From positions 1 through 20,425 of the forward strand of contig JAKOGH010000879.1 of the NCBI GenBank assembly GCA_024811115.1: a stretch of 20,425 nucleotides of DNA. Reading direction: 5' to 3'. Source of the DNA: Terana coerulea (Eukaryota > Basidiomycota > Agaricomycetes > Polyporales > Phanerochaetaceae). Below the pieces are notes generated by a model. That model saw only the letters and a list, made by a program, of their open reading frames with translations. It was not told the DNA's origin and ran no database searches. A program made the position numbers and the translations under genes. Below are positions 1 to 8,075 of the stretch, one piece after another (within the stretch, counting starts at the first letter, position 1; each line of letters starts with the position of its first letter).

Positions 1-185
1 TCTTGTGTCCTTCCAATGGTTTCTATGCCAGTAAATTCGCGTAGTCTCGCGATCTCTGTACGTTTGAACGTCGATGTGGCTATACTTGCGAAACTGTAAC
101 CTGGCTCACCAATTTCAGTCATGCTGAGCGCAGCACAATGATGGAAGGTCAGTAAAGATCTCAGCAAATGACTGTATACGGGTCC
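1..185. other. Unassigned left-flank sequence
   Basis: No convincing coding frame, repeat or RNA gene is visible. The sequence upstream of about 186 does not align clearly with the sequence upstream of about 14291, so the left edge of the duplicated module is placed here. Confidence 0.5.
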
Positions 186-1091
186 TTGAGCAGGCTGAGC
201 GTCGCGGCAATTAATGTCGTGCGGAGCGGGCGAATCGAACGCGCATATGAGCGGAGAAAGCCAAGCTTGGATATTACAGACGCCCGTACCTGCCCAAGAT
301 ATCCGTGTGGCGTCGGCGTCGGCGTTAACCCACCTTCCTTCCGCCCACATCCCTTGCTCTCGGCCATCGAAACAGACAACCAAAATGCCGATCTGTTCAC
401 GCGCAGCTCTACGCGGATACACGTAATGTGAATATAAACCTGGACTACGGGTGCAGCGACGGATGGCAGGCGCCACGTGTACGAGCTTAAGCTCGTTCAA
501 GACACCGGGATGTTGGCCAAAGACCAGAATTGCAAGACGTTTGTCAGACGCGTTCTGATGCAGCTCTGCCTACCTCTCGATTCACTGGCTTTGGCCTTCT
601 GCCAATGATTGCGAGTCGGCGAGGGCCGCGGCGGTGGGATGTCATCTTGCAGTGAGGAGAGTACAATCGCATGTCGCATGCGGGTAGGTGCGTGCACTAG
701 AGTCCTTATCCATGATTTCACACTAAGCTGTTGTAGTATTGCGCAGACGTAGTAAATCAACAAAGATACGGAGAGAAGTCTCTCGCCGAATACGGCGGTG
801 GTGAATACTTTAGCATGCACTCGCCGAACGCCAAGATTGGGCAGTCTTTGTATCACCGCTACGACATCTCTGCATCAGGAAATGGGAAACGACCGCTGTG
901 GTACACATTTCCCTTTTTCGAACGGTTGCAGAAACTTCAGCTGCGACTGGGCAGATGTTTTGAATGTACTGCCTATTTCGATCGTTTGGGCATTTTGTAT
1001 CGTCAATTCGATGTAAAGAGATGACACCGGAGCACTGTAACCGCTTTGTGCAGGCGAGATGAGCCTCAGGACTTGGGTGCATGTTTCTCAC
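186..1091. other. Upstream region of copy A, no supported gene
   Basis: This is the diverged counterpart of about 14291-15130. Many indels separate the two copies and no frame is clearly protected. A minus-strand frame around 560-700 and its B counterpart around 14640-14760 give similar peptides (both contain a PSP-x-RNHW-x-KA pattern), but this may just reflect DNA homology. It probably contains the promoter region of the small gene at 1142. Confidence 0.5.
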
Positions 1092-1098
1092 TATAAAT
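1092..1098 (+). promoter_or_regulatory. TATA box of small gene, copy A
   Basis: TATAAAT lies 43 nt before the ATG at 1142, in the context CTCACTATAAATGAAGT. The same box and spacing occur in copy B (15131-15137), although the surrounding DNA has diverged, which supports it as a real core promoter. Confidence 0.6.
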
Positions 1099-1141
1099 GA
1101 AGTAAAGGAGCAGACACCTACTGCCAAACAGCCATTTCAAC

Positions 1142-1838
1142 ATGTCTCCTGCCTTGCGTCGCACGATTGCATCGATCACGCTCGAAGAGCACGTTCGGCT
1201 GCAAGAGGAGCTGCTTGAAGCAGAACGACAGAAGACAATGTCGAAACGAGGCAAGACGGTCACATCAGGTGAGTGCTTGGGTCAACATCTGCCAACGTCC
1301 GGTCTCTGACTCCAGCACTATGTAGTGACATCGTACAAAGGTCAAGTCCGCACACTACGCTGCAAGATTAATCTGCTTGCTGGCCGCCTCTTGTGTACGT
1401 CATGCCGTTCGCTTCAAGGCTATGTTGCTGACAACCCGTTTTGGCAGCTGAAGCATCCGGTGTCCCGAGAAGTCGGATGACCTGGGCCGTGACCTCCTTC
1501 GGTGACAACCAGATCATCTGGCTTCACAAAGGCCTGACAGTGCGCGGCTGGCCGGCTGACATCGCCTTCGGCAATCCGCAAGACAGCGGGTGCCTCGACG
1601 AGCTGAACCGGATTCACGCCGGCTTTGAGGGTGGGCGCATCCATTTTGCGAAGCTCACTCGCGCAGAGTCCGACGGACTCGGGCCTAAGGCGTTTTGCCC
1701 AACGGCACGGCGGTGGGGTGCGACAAGCGAGCGGATGCGTTCGTCACGCGTCCGTACCGCCCTCGTGCAACGCGGTCCAAGAGGAAGACACGCCAGGATC
1801 ACATTAAGACGGCGGAGATTGTGATAGAGTCGCCATAG
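1142..1838 (+). pseudogene. Small three-exon gene of unknown function, copy A, frameshifted
   Basis: The family was not identified with certainty; the product looks like a lineage-specific basidiomycete hypothetical protein. Inferred exons are 1142-1268, 1326-1394 and 1448-1838. The introns at 1269-1325 (57 nt, GTGAGT...TAG) and 1395-1447 (53 nt, GTACGT, TGCTGAC branch, TTTTGGCAG) match basidiomycete introns, and both recur at identical places in copy B. The N-terminal exon (MSPALRRTIASITLEEHVRL) is followed by an acidic and basic helical stretch and KRGKTVTS. Exon 2 is basic. Exon 3 has a WAVTSFGDNQIIWLHKGL segment, a GWPADIAFGNPQDSG segment and FAKLTRAE. Near 1690-1700 copy A lacks one base relative to copy B (AAGGCGTTTTGCCC against AAGGAGAGTTTGCCC), which shifts the frame. 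The matching C-terminal frame (CDKRADAFVTRPYR onwards) resumes in the next frame and ends at TAG 1836-1838. Read literally, exon 3 runs on in the wrong frame to 1824. It is therefore probably a pseudogene, although a functional altered C-terminus cannot be excluded. Confidence 0.7.
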
Positions 1839-2729
1839 GCCCTTGATTGGTTACGTAGCTTGCTGTTAATATTGGCGAACTTTTGGCAGGCCTGTGAGTG
1901 CTGAGCGCTGAATACTGAGTACCGAGCATGCCGAAGTGCCATGTGAGGATTTCTCACGCTGTCGTTGATCTTTACCGAAATGGATGGTTGCATACTGGAG
2001 ACGGTTAGCTCCTGTCAGCAATATCCAAGTCCGAGTCTGGAGCCCTGCTTGATGCAGCCGAGATGGAGCCTGGCCTTGTCTTGTTCTTTCTCTAATTAAT
2101 ATATTCAGTTTCACTTGAATAACATCAGAAGCTGGAAAAGGAGGAATCTAAATTATGGAAAGGCTAATTAGGAGACGGACGATTTGCAGATGGTCCGTTT
2201 CCCAAATAGTCCAATTTTGGTGAGATAAATATATTCAACGCCATGATGTAAAAGCAATACAAAATCAAGCAAGCCGTGTACTTGCAGAGCCCTCAATGTC
2301 ATTGACCACTTCGGTACGCTTAAGTGCGCCAAATTTGACCCTGAAGTCCAATCAACAGAGCTCCGTGGCAGTGGAGCAGTATCATCATGGGCGGGATTTC
2401 ACCGCAGGATTCATTCGCCATCATTCAACTTCACGTCCAGGCAAAGCTTTCAACCACCCTCTGCTGGCCATTATTATTAATATGTCCTCGTCCGCGCATC
2501 AGGCTATTGATGTTCATTCATTGACCGCCCGTACTCCGTTGAAAGTGCATTGAAGGACGCTCACACAGTCGCTGTCGCTTCTATTTGCTCCGTGATGATT
2601 GTTGCTAGCGCAAGAGCCTGGAAAGAAATCAACACGACAAAGCAATGCTCGACTAAGCGAAATACGTACCTTTATCGCCCTTGTCGGCCGCTCCCGCAGA
2701 CTGAAACGCGTCGGGACCATCCCTAAAAT
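1839..2729. other. Spacer between small gene and array, copy A
   Basis: This is AT-richer non-coding sequence matching 15880-16660 in copy B. It contains a short run of imperfect repeats of the type GAGTGCTGAGCGCTGAATAC at about 1895-1928, a foldback sequence (2162-2212), and a copy-specific replacement between about 1985 and 2150. No gene is supported. Confidence 0.6.
2162..2212. repeat. Imperfect foldback (hairpin) sequence, copy A
   Basis: The arms of about 20 nt are GGCTAATTAGGAGACGGAC and, read as reverse complement of the right arm, GGACTATTTGGGAAACGGAC, separated by a loop of about 10 nt containing ATTTGCAGAT. The same structure is at 16099-16149 in copy B, where one stem pair has changed on both arms (ACGGAC to ACAGAC on the left; GTCCGT to ATCTGT on the right). 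It could be a short MITE-like remnant or a structured element. Confidence 0.55.
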
Positions 2730-5060
2730 TGAGATTCACGGACTCGCAGACCAGCCATAACGCTCGCGGGACCGCGCTGCGAACACCGCCCCAAAATGCC
2801 GTCATCCACCCTCGAACCAACAACTGCCGGACGCCGACGTGGTCTTGGACTTGGACTCACTGAGGCCGAGACCGTACGGAGCCACAACCCCCGCGAGACG
2901 TAGCCGCGGGCGCGGCCCTTGACATCCATCAGCTCAGTCTAAGTTCACACCGCCGTCGGCTGGGCACGGTTTTCTACACAAGCGAAATGAGTGCGGTCCA
3001 GCGGCACGCGCACCGGACGAAGCACGTACCCCGAAGTTGCATTGCAAACCCGCCGTCATCGCTGGCGAGGTACGCGGGTAGGACGGCGTCGAAGCCAACT
3101 CGGAGTCGACATTCAGGGGTTCCGAGTCCATACGGAGCCACCACGCTGGCGGGATGCAGTCGCAAATATCACTCTGAGATGTCGCTGCCACCCATTCTCG
3201 ACGAGTGCTCGTTCTCGAGTGCGTAGGCGCGATCGTGAAGTCAACATTTACGGACTCCGAGTCCACACGGAGCCATAACGCTGGCGGGATGGAGCCGCGA
3301 ATGTCGCTCTCGGACACCCCAGCCGCTTGTTCTTGACGTGTTCCCATGCTTACGCGCGTCGGGCACCATCGCGTAGTCGATACCCAGAAGGCTGTATAGA
3401 GCCACAGCGCCCGCGAGATGCAGCCGCAAGTGTCGCTACGGGAGACCCACGCAATCAGGCCTCGACGCGTTCCGAGCCTCGCGCACTTTGGCAGCATCGC
3501 GAGGCCGAAATTCTGGGACTATGAGCCCATACGGAGCCATCACGCCCGCGGGATGCAGATGCGAGGGCTGTCGCGAGAGGCTGTCGCCGCCCGCTTTCGA
3601 CGAGTCGCTAGTAGTGTGTGTCGGCCCCATCGTGACGTCCCAATCCAGAGACTACAATGCCGCACCAAGCAAAATGCGTGTCTGTATCGCCCTTGCTAGC
3701 CGCTCCCACAGATAGAAACGCGTCGAGGCCCTCCCTGAAGTCGAAATTCGTGTGTTCGCAGACCAGCCATAACACCTGCGGGACCAAGCTGCAAACGCCG
3801 TCGCGAGATACGGTCATCCGTCCTCGAGACGACAACGCCGGATGCCGACCTAGACCCACGGAGGTCGAGACCGTACGGAGCCACGATCCCCGCGAGATGT
3901 AGCCGCGAGGCCGCCCCCGAAAAGTCTCAGCTCTCAGTCCATGTTCACGCCGCTGTCAACTCGGCACGGTGTTCTACACAAGCGAAAATCAGCGCGGTCC
4001 AGCGGCACACACACCAAGCGAAGCACGTACATCGAAGTCGCATACTCGCCGTCGTCGCAGACCAGGTCCGCGGGTAGGATAGTGTCGCAGTGTCGAAGCC
4101 AACTCGGAGTCAAAATCCACGCGGCTCGAGCCCGTACGGAGCCACCATGCTGGCGGGATGCAGCTGCGAATACCGCTCTGAGATGCCGCAGCTGCTCGCT
4201 CTCGGCAAAGCCCACTCGAGTATGCCGGCACAGTCTTGAAGTCGAAATTTAGGGACTCCGAGTCCATACGGAGCCATAACGTTGGCGGGATGGAGCCGCG
4301 AATACCGCCCCGAGATGTGGCCGCTCCCCGTGTTTGACGAGTGCCCAGGCTCATGCCCGTCCGCACGATCGCGAAGCAGAAATCCAGGGACCCCGAGCCC
4401 GTACGGAGCCGCCACGCTTGCGGGATGCAGCCGCGAGTACCGCTCTGAGGCGCCGTCGCAGCCCGTTGCCGACCGCTTCGCGAGCGAGAGGTCGCTGACA
4501 TCATCTTCATGTCGATTTCTGCGGACTCTGAGTCCATACGGAGCCATAGTGCCCGCGGGATGCCGCCGCGAATGCCGCACTCGGATACCCCAGCCGCCTG
4601 TTCTCGGCGCACTCCCAGGCTCATGCACGTCGGCGCGATGGCGAAGTCGAAATCCAGGGACTGCGAGTCCATACGGAGCCACCATGCTCGCGGGATGCAG
4701 CCGCGAGTGCCGCTCTGAGGTGCTCCCGCCGCCCGTTGTTGCCAAGCCCTCAAGCAGGAGCGTGTCGGCACCAGCTCCAGGTTCATTTTTACCGGCCTTG
4801 AGACCACACGGAGCCACCACGCCCGCGAGACGCAGCCGCGAGTGCCGCAACGAGACACCCACGCCGTCACGTCGCGACGCGTTCCCAGGCGCGCGCACTT
4901 CGGCACCGTCGCATAGTCGGAATCCAGGGGCTCCGAGTCCATACGGAGCCACCACGCCCGCGGGATGCAGCCGCGAGTGCCGCCGCGAGATGCCGTCGCT
5001 GCCTGCTCTCGACGACCCCGTACGGAGCCACCACGTCTACAGGATGCAGTCGCGAGCCCC
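2730..5060. repeat. GC-rich tandem array, about 135-bp period, copy A
   Basis: About 14 diverged units are recognised by the core TACGGAGCCACCACGC followed by GCGGGATGCAGCCGCGA. Positions of the A in ACGGAGCC (or ATAGAGCC) are 2876, 3132, 3267, 3396, 3531, 3875, 4136, 4268, 4403, 4538, 4673, 4808, 4943 and 5022. Spacing from 4136 to 4943 is 132, 135, 135, 135, 135 and 135; the last unit is cut to 79 bp. The core often forms a perfect hairpin, for example at 4687-4707 with stem CTCGCGG / CCGCGAG and loop GATGCAG. Between cores the units carry a variable part with recurring motifs such as CGAAATCCAGGGACTCCGAG and CCCAGGCTCATGC. It is open in several frames on both strands, so protein coding is not claimed. 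It is not CRISPR: the units are contiguous and lack uniform unique spacers. Confidence 0.9.
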
Positions 5061-6892
5061 GCCCAGGCGTCGCCCTTCTCCCTCATGCTGGATCCTGAGG
5101 CTGTCTTCATGGCCGGCATGCTGCCACCGAACAGTACGTCGCCGCCCAGAGACCCCGTTGTTCTCGCCGCTGACGCAGCGACACACACCGCACAGACACG
5201 GCGCGTCGGCGACGAGCGACGGCCGGAACGCGGCGTGAGGGGCGCGGGCGGCCTGGGGAGATGCACGGCGGCGGCGAGCGACGTGTCGACGGTGCATTCA
5301 GCAGCCGTCTCTTGAGGTGCGCCAGGACGCGCGGTGCCACGGCGGCCGGCGGCGGGGACGCGCGCGAACGCCTGCGAACGCACGCACGTCGCCCAGCAGC
5401 GACAAAACAGGCCGTGCGATGCTGCGCGTGCCGTCGTGCCGTCGGCGGGACGGTTCCGTCGCGGTGCGCTGAGCGCGCGAAGGAGGCGTGCTGCGCAGAG
5501 GGCAGCACGGCGTCGGCGAGCGGCGAGCGGCGTGGGGAGGACGAAGGGGCCGTCGCAGCGGCAGATTCGAGCGGTGTCCGCGTGCGCTGAAGGCCGTCCC
5601 GTCCAGGTATGTCCCGTCCTTGGGGTGCAAGCCGTCCGCGTGCTGACGAGGTCGCCAGGATCGCAAAGACACGACAGATCGCCGTCCGCCGGCCGCCCTC
5701 TGTCCGCACAGCGCACGGGGATACAGCCTGAGCGTACTTCCCCGCCGTCCACGGGGGTCATTGTGCCACCGGGGTACGCCGCCTTCTTGCACTCGCGTTG
5801 CCTCCATGTTCTGACCGCCTGCCCAGATCGCGATGCCGCTATAGAAATGCTTCCCGCGGCCAAGGCCACGACGCCGGACTGCCGGTGCCCCTGGCTGTCG
5901 CGGGTGGCGGTGCGCGGGCGCCATTTGCGGGGGCGGAGACGTGGCGATCGACACGAGAACGGCGGGGCGGCGTCGAAGCGTCTAGGGCGGCGACATCATG
6001 CTGTAGCCAGTACCAAGGCCCGTCGTCGCAGCCGTGCGTCGAGTCAACCCGTTGTGTCAAACGGCAGCATCTCCGCTACAGCTTGACGGCGTCACGGTGC
6101 TGGGACCGTCTGCGCCGAGGACGCTGTATCTCGTCATCCTCGCCTCCCCTTCGCACACGACGCGAAGAGCGCCCTAATACGCCCATCAATGCCGTCTCAC
6201 GCCAAACAGATTGCAAGAAACGCGACGTACCGGGCGCGAAGCAAGGCTCTCATGCAGCATGCGAATAGGCGCCCGCACAGCGAAGACGCAACAGAACGCC
6301 GTCCCGCGAGCGGGGGGTCGCGGAAGCGTGTCTACGCGCACTAAGAATGCATCTGCAAGCTGCACGCGCAAGGAGGCGGGCGAGGTGGACTCACGCCGGA
6401 GGCGGCCGTTTGACGAAGTCGGGACACATCGAGCTCCGGCGAGCAAGACCGCGGGCACGCCTCCGTGTGCGCCGTTGTCTCTGCGCGCGCGAGACGACGA
6501 ATGAGCCGGTTAGGGGCGGATTCCTGGCAGAATGCGCACCAACAGGTAAGTCCGCATACACAGTATTCAACGCGCCTTCAGACCCGCCCAACATGGAGAC
6601 TACAGCGCGCACTGGTTCGTGCTCGCAGCGCAAACGGCGGCCAGAACGCCGTCCCGCGAGCAAGCGGCTGGGTTGCCGGGCAGACAAGGACGCACCTGCA
6701 GCGGGCGATCCAGCCCGAGTCCCGTTCTGCGCATGTGCAGCACCGTCGCGTCCTGGCCGTAGAGGAGTCGTAGCGTCGCATTGGCCGTGTTTTCGGTGGG
6801 AGAGGAGCACGGCGACGGAGGGCGAGAGGAGCGGAGAGCGTGGTCGCGGGGAGCCCGGTCGCCATTGCGTCATCCCTGCGTCATTGTAGTTG
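5061..6892. other. GC-rich interval without a recognisable gene
   Basis: The first roughly 285 bases are the post-array part of module A. The rest is very GC-rich, with overlapping open frames on both strands (for example minus 5298-5954 and plus 5334-6086) that resemble no known domain and are most simply explained by scarcity of stop codons. A 20-bp repeat pair (6292-6311 and 6642-6661) is present. I see no supported gene. Confidence 0.55.
6292..6661 (+). repeat. Pair of 20-bp direct repeats, 350 bp apart
   Basis: CAGAACGCCGTCCCGCGAGC is exact at 6292-6311 and 6642-6661. Both copies are preceded by A/C-rich GCAA or GGC sequence and followed by weaker similarity, suggesting a diverged local duplication. 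No function is assigned. Confidence 0.6.
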
Positions 6893-6945
6893 CATTGTAG
6901 CACCCAGCATCCTCCCCGTGCCATTGTACTACCCAGAATGCTCCC
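6893..6945 (+). repeat. Two tandem 24-bp motifs upstream of the methyltransferase
   Basis: CATTGTAGCACCCAGCATCC (start of the unit 6893-6916) and CATTGTACTACCCAGAATGC (start of the unit 6922-6945) match at about 20 of 24 positions, 5 nt apart. The unit is preceded by a partial CATTGTAGTTG copy. The position about 240-290 nt before the likely ATG makes them possible regulatory repeats, but that is inference. Confidence 0.55.
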
Positions 6946-7045
6946 TAACGAGTCCAAGTAGTTCGAACCGATCGCCTGCCCGACGGCGAAGCTACGGAGG
7001 GAACAACCATCGCAGACGCCCAGTGCGACCGCGTCGTGCCCCGCG

Positions 7046-7053
7046 CCAATCAG
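7046..7053 (+). promoter_or_regulatory. CCAAT box upstream of the methyltransferase
   Basis: CCAATCAG lies 139 nt before the proposed ATG at 7185, a usual distance for a CCAAT element in filamentous fungi. A TTTTTAT stretch at about 7144-7150 could act as a weak TATA. No other support. Confidence 0.35.
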
Positions 7054-7635
7054 AGGCCCGCATTGCACACGCCCACTTCTTTCCCAGCGACCGCGAGGGC
7101 CCCGTCGATGACAACAACAGCGTCCGAGGATGTCCCAGCTGGGCTTTTTATGCACTGACGGCCGTGTACGACACCGACGACGAGATGAACGGCGCGTACC
7201 GACGGCTGGCCGACTCGCCCGAGAAGAGCCTACGCCTCAGGCGCCTCTCCGCGCCCGCGCAGGGCGGGCAGCGCCCCCACGTCCACGGCAACCCGAGCGT
7301 GTCGTGGCCGGTGCCGGTCGTGAGCCAGCACAGACAGTTCGAGTACCGGAACGGCGCGAAGCTGCACACGTTTCGCAGGGAGGACGCCCCATGGCCGTTT
7401 GCGTTTAACAGAGAGGTTCTCGAGCAGTCAGTCCATGTTCTTGATGGGATGTCCGGCGGCGGAAACTAACAGGGATCTGCGTCTTCCATTCGCCGCTTCC
7501 CGATGTTCCCAGGAGCAGTATGGACCGTGCCATGATTGCGCACATCAAAGGAAACCAGATATTCTCCAGATTCGAGCCAGGGAAATACCCAAAGCGGTGC
7601 TTGGATCTGGGCACGGCGGTGCGTCTCAGTTCAAT

Positions 7636-8075
7636 ACAGCTGTTTGCGAAACATTAGACCGCCTGGCCGCTTTTCCCTCTCCTCGGTCTTTGTTTACTTT
7701 TGGAGCAGAACAAACAGAACAAGACCCTCGATGCACTCGTCGTCCAACGAGCTTGCGCCGTTGAGCGTCTGGCACGTTGCTGAGCTCTAAGGGTAAACAT
7801 CATTTGTGAGCTGACAGCTCCTAAGCAATTATTAGACCGCCTTGGTCCTTTCTGTTGCCCGGAAATTGTGTTTACTTTTGGAGCAGTACAAGCAGTGGCA
7901 GCAGCTTTTGCTTGCCCGGTGTCCAATGCGCCGTCGCTGTTGCGCGTCCCGCCCGCTGCCAACTGCTCCAAAAGCAAACACAAGGACAGTTGAAAGCAAA
8001 TCGTGAAAACGGTCTTATATTTGCTTAGGAGCTGGAAATCGCGTCAAAGCGGTCTACTGTTTCGTAAACGGCTGT
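7636..8075. mobile_element. Inverted-repeat MITE-like element inside an intron
   Basis: The terminal inverted repeats are 27 nt, with 24 matching: left 7636-7662 begins ACAGCTGTTTGCGAAACA and right 8049-8075 is the reverse complement of ACAGCCGTTTACGAAACA plus GTAGACCGC. No transposase is encoded and no clean target-site duplication was found (flanks TTCAAT and CACCTA), so the superfamily is unassigned. The motif TTTACTTTTGGAGCAG occurs at 7693-7708 and again within the nested element. It appears to carry a second, related element at 7815-8034. Confidence 0.75.
7815..8034. mobile_element. Nested, related MITE-like element
   Basis: The 25-nt terminal inverted repeats match at 23 positions: 7815-7839 begins CAGCTCCTAAGCAA and 8010-8034 is its complement (TTGCTTAGGAGCTG at the end). 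Subterminal inverted arms GTGTTTACTTTTGGAGCAG (7868-7886) and CTGCTCCAAAAGCAAACAC (7963-7981) match at 18 of 19. The left end resembles the left end of the outer element (ACAGCT...TTAGACCGCC), so the two belong to one family. The possible duplication at its edges is only 2 bp (GA), which does not settle the insertion mechanism. Confidence 0.65.

Larger units (their letters stand above)
186..5345 (+). repeat. Segmental duplication, copy A (small gene plus 135-bp array)
   Basis: This stretch is collinear and in the same orientation as about 14291-20425. Shared landmarks in order are: TTGAGCAGG at 186 and 14291; GTGGCGTCGGCGTTAACCCA-like sequence; a TATA box; a three-exon small gene; a foldback sequence; the 135-bp array; and a post-array segment containing CATGGCCGGCAT (5109 and 20178) and GGTGCGCCAGGACGCGC (near 5317 and 20402). 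Divergence is uneven: strong in the 0.9 kb upstream region, slight in the gene, and almost nil in part of the array. Copy A carries about 130 nt at 1985-2150 where copy B has about 55 nt of different sequence. The true right edge is unknown, because copy B is still homologous when the window ends. No terminal inverted repeats or target duplications were seen, so segmental duplication is preferred over one transposon, but a large unknown element is not excluded. Confidence 0.9.

Noticed and set aside
2730..5060. CRISPR array
   Set aside because: The period is about 135 bp, units diverge along their whole length, there are no uniform spacers and no cas genes, and the genome is eukaryotic.
3989..5869. 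Long minus-strand frame as a normal protein-coding gene
   Set aside because: The same DNA is open in other frames on both strands (for example plus 4282-5238 and minus 4110-4955), the peptides are repetitive Arg/Ser/Gly/Ala-rich with no known domain, and the homologous B array has lost the frame. It is kept only as an observation.
5298..6889. Several overlapping 180-250 residue frames
   Set aside because: They overlap on both strands in very GC-rich DNA, show low-complexity Arg/Pro/Ala composition and no recognisable motif; stop-codon scarcity explains them.
6840..7184. Extended N-terminus of the methyltransferase starting at 6840
   Set aside because: The frame is open, but the encoded residues look like translated promoter sequence (24-bp repeats, CCAAT box). 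ATG 7185 gives a length usual for the family.
7399..7764. Plus-strand 121-residue frame
   Set aside because: It is in a different phase from the methyltransferase exons it overlaps and runs through an intron and into the MITE.
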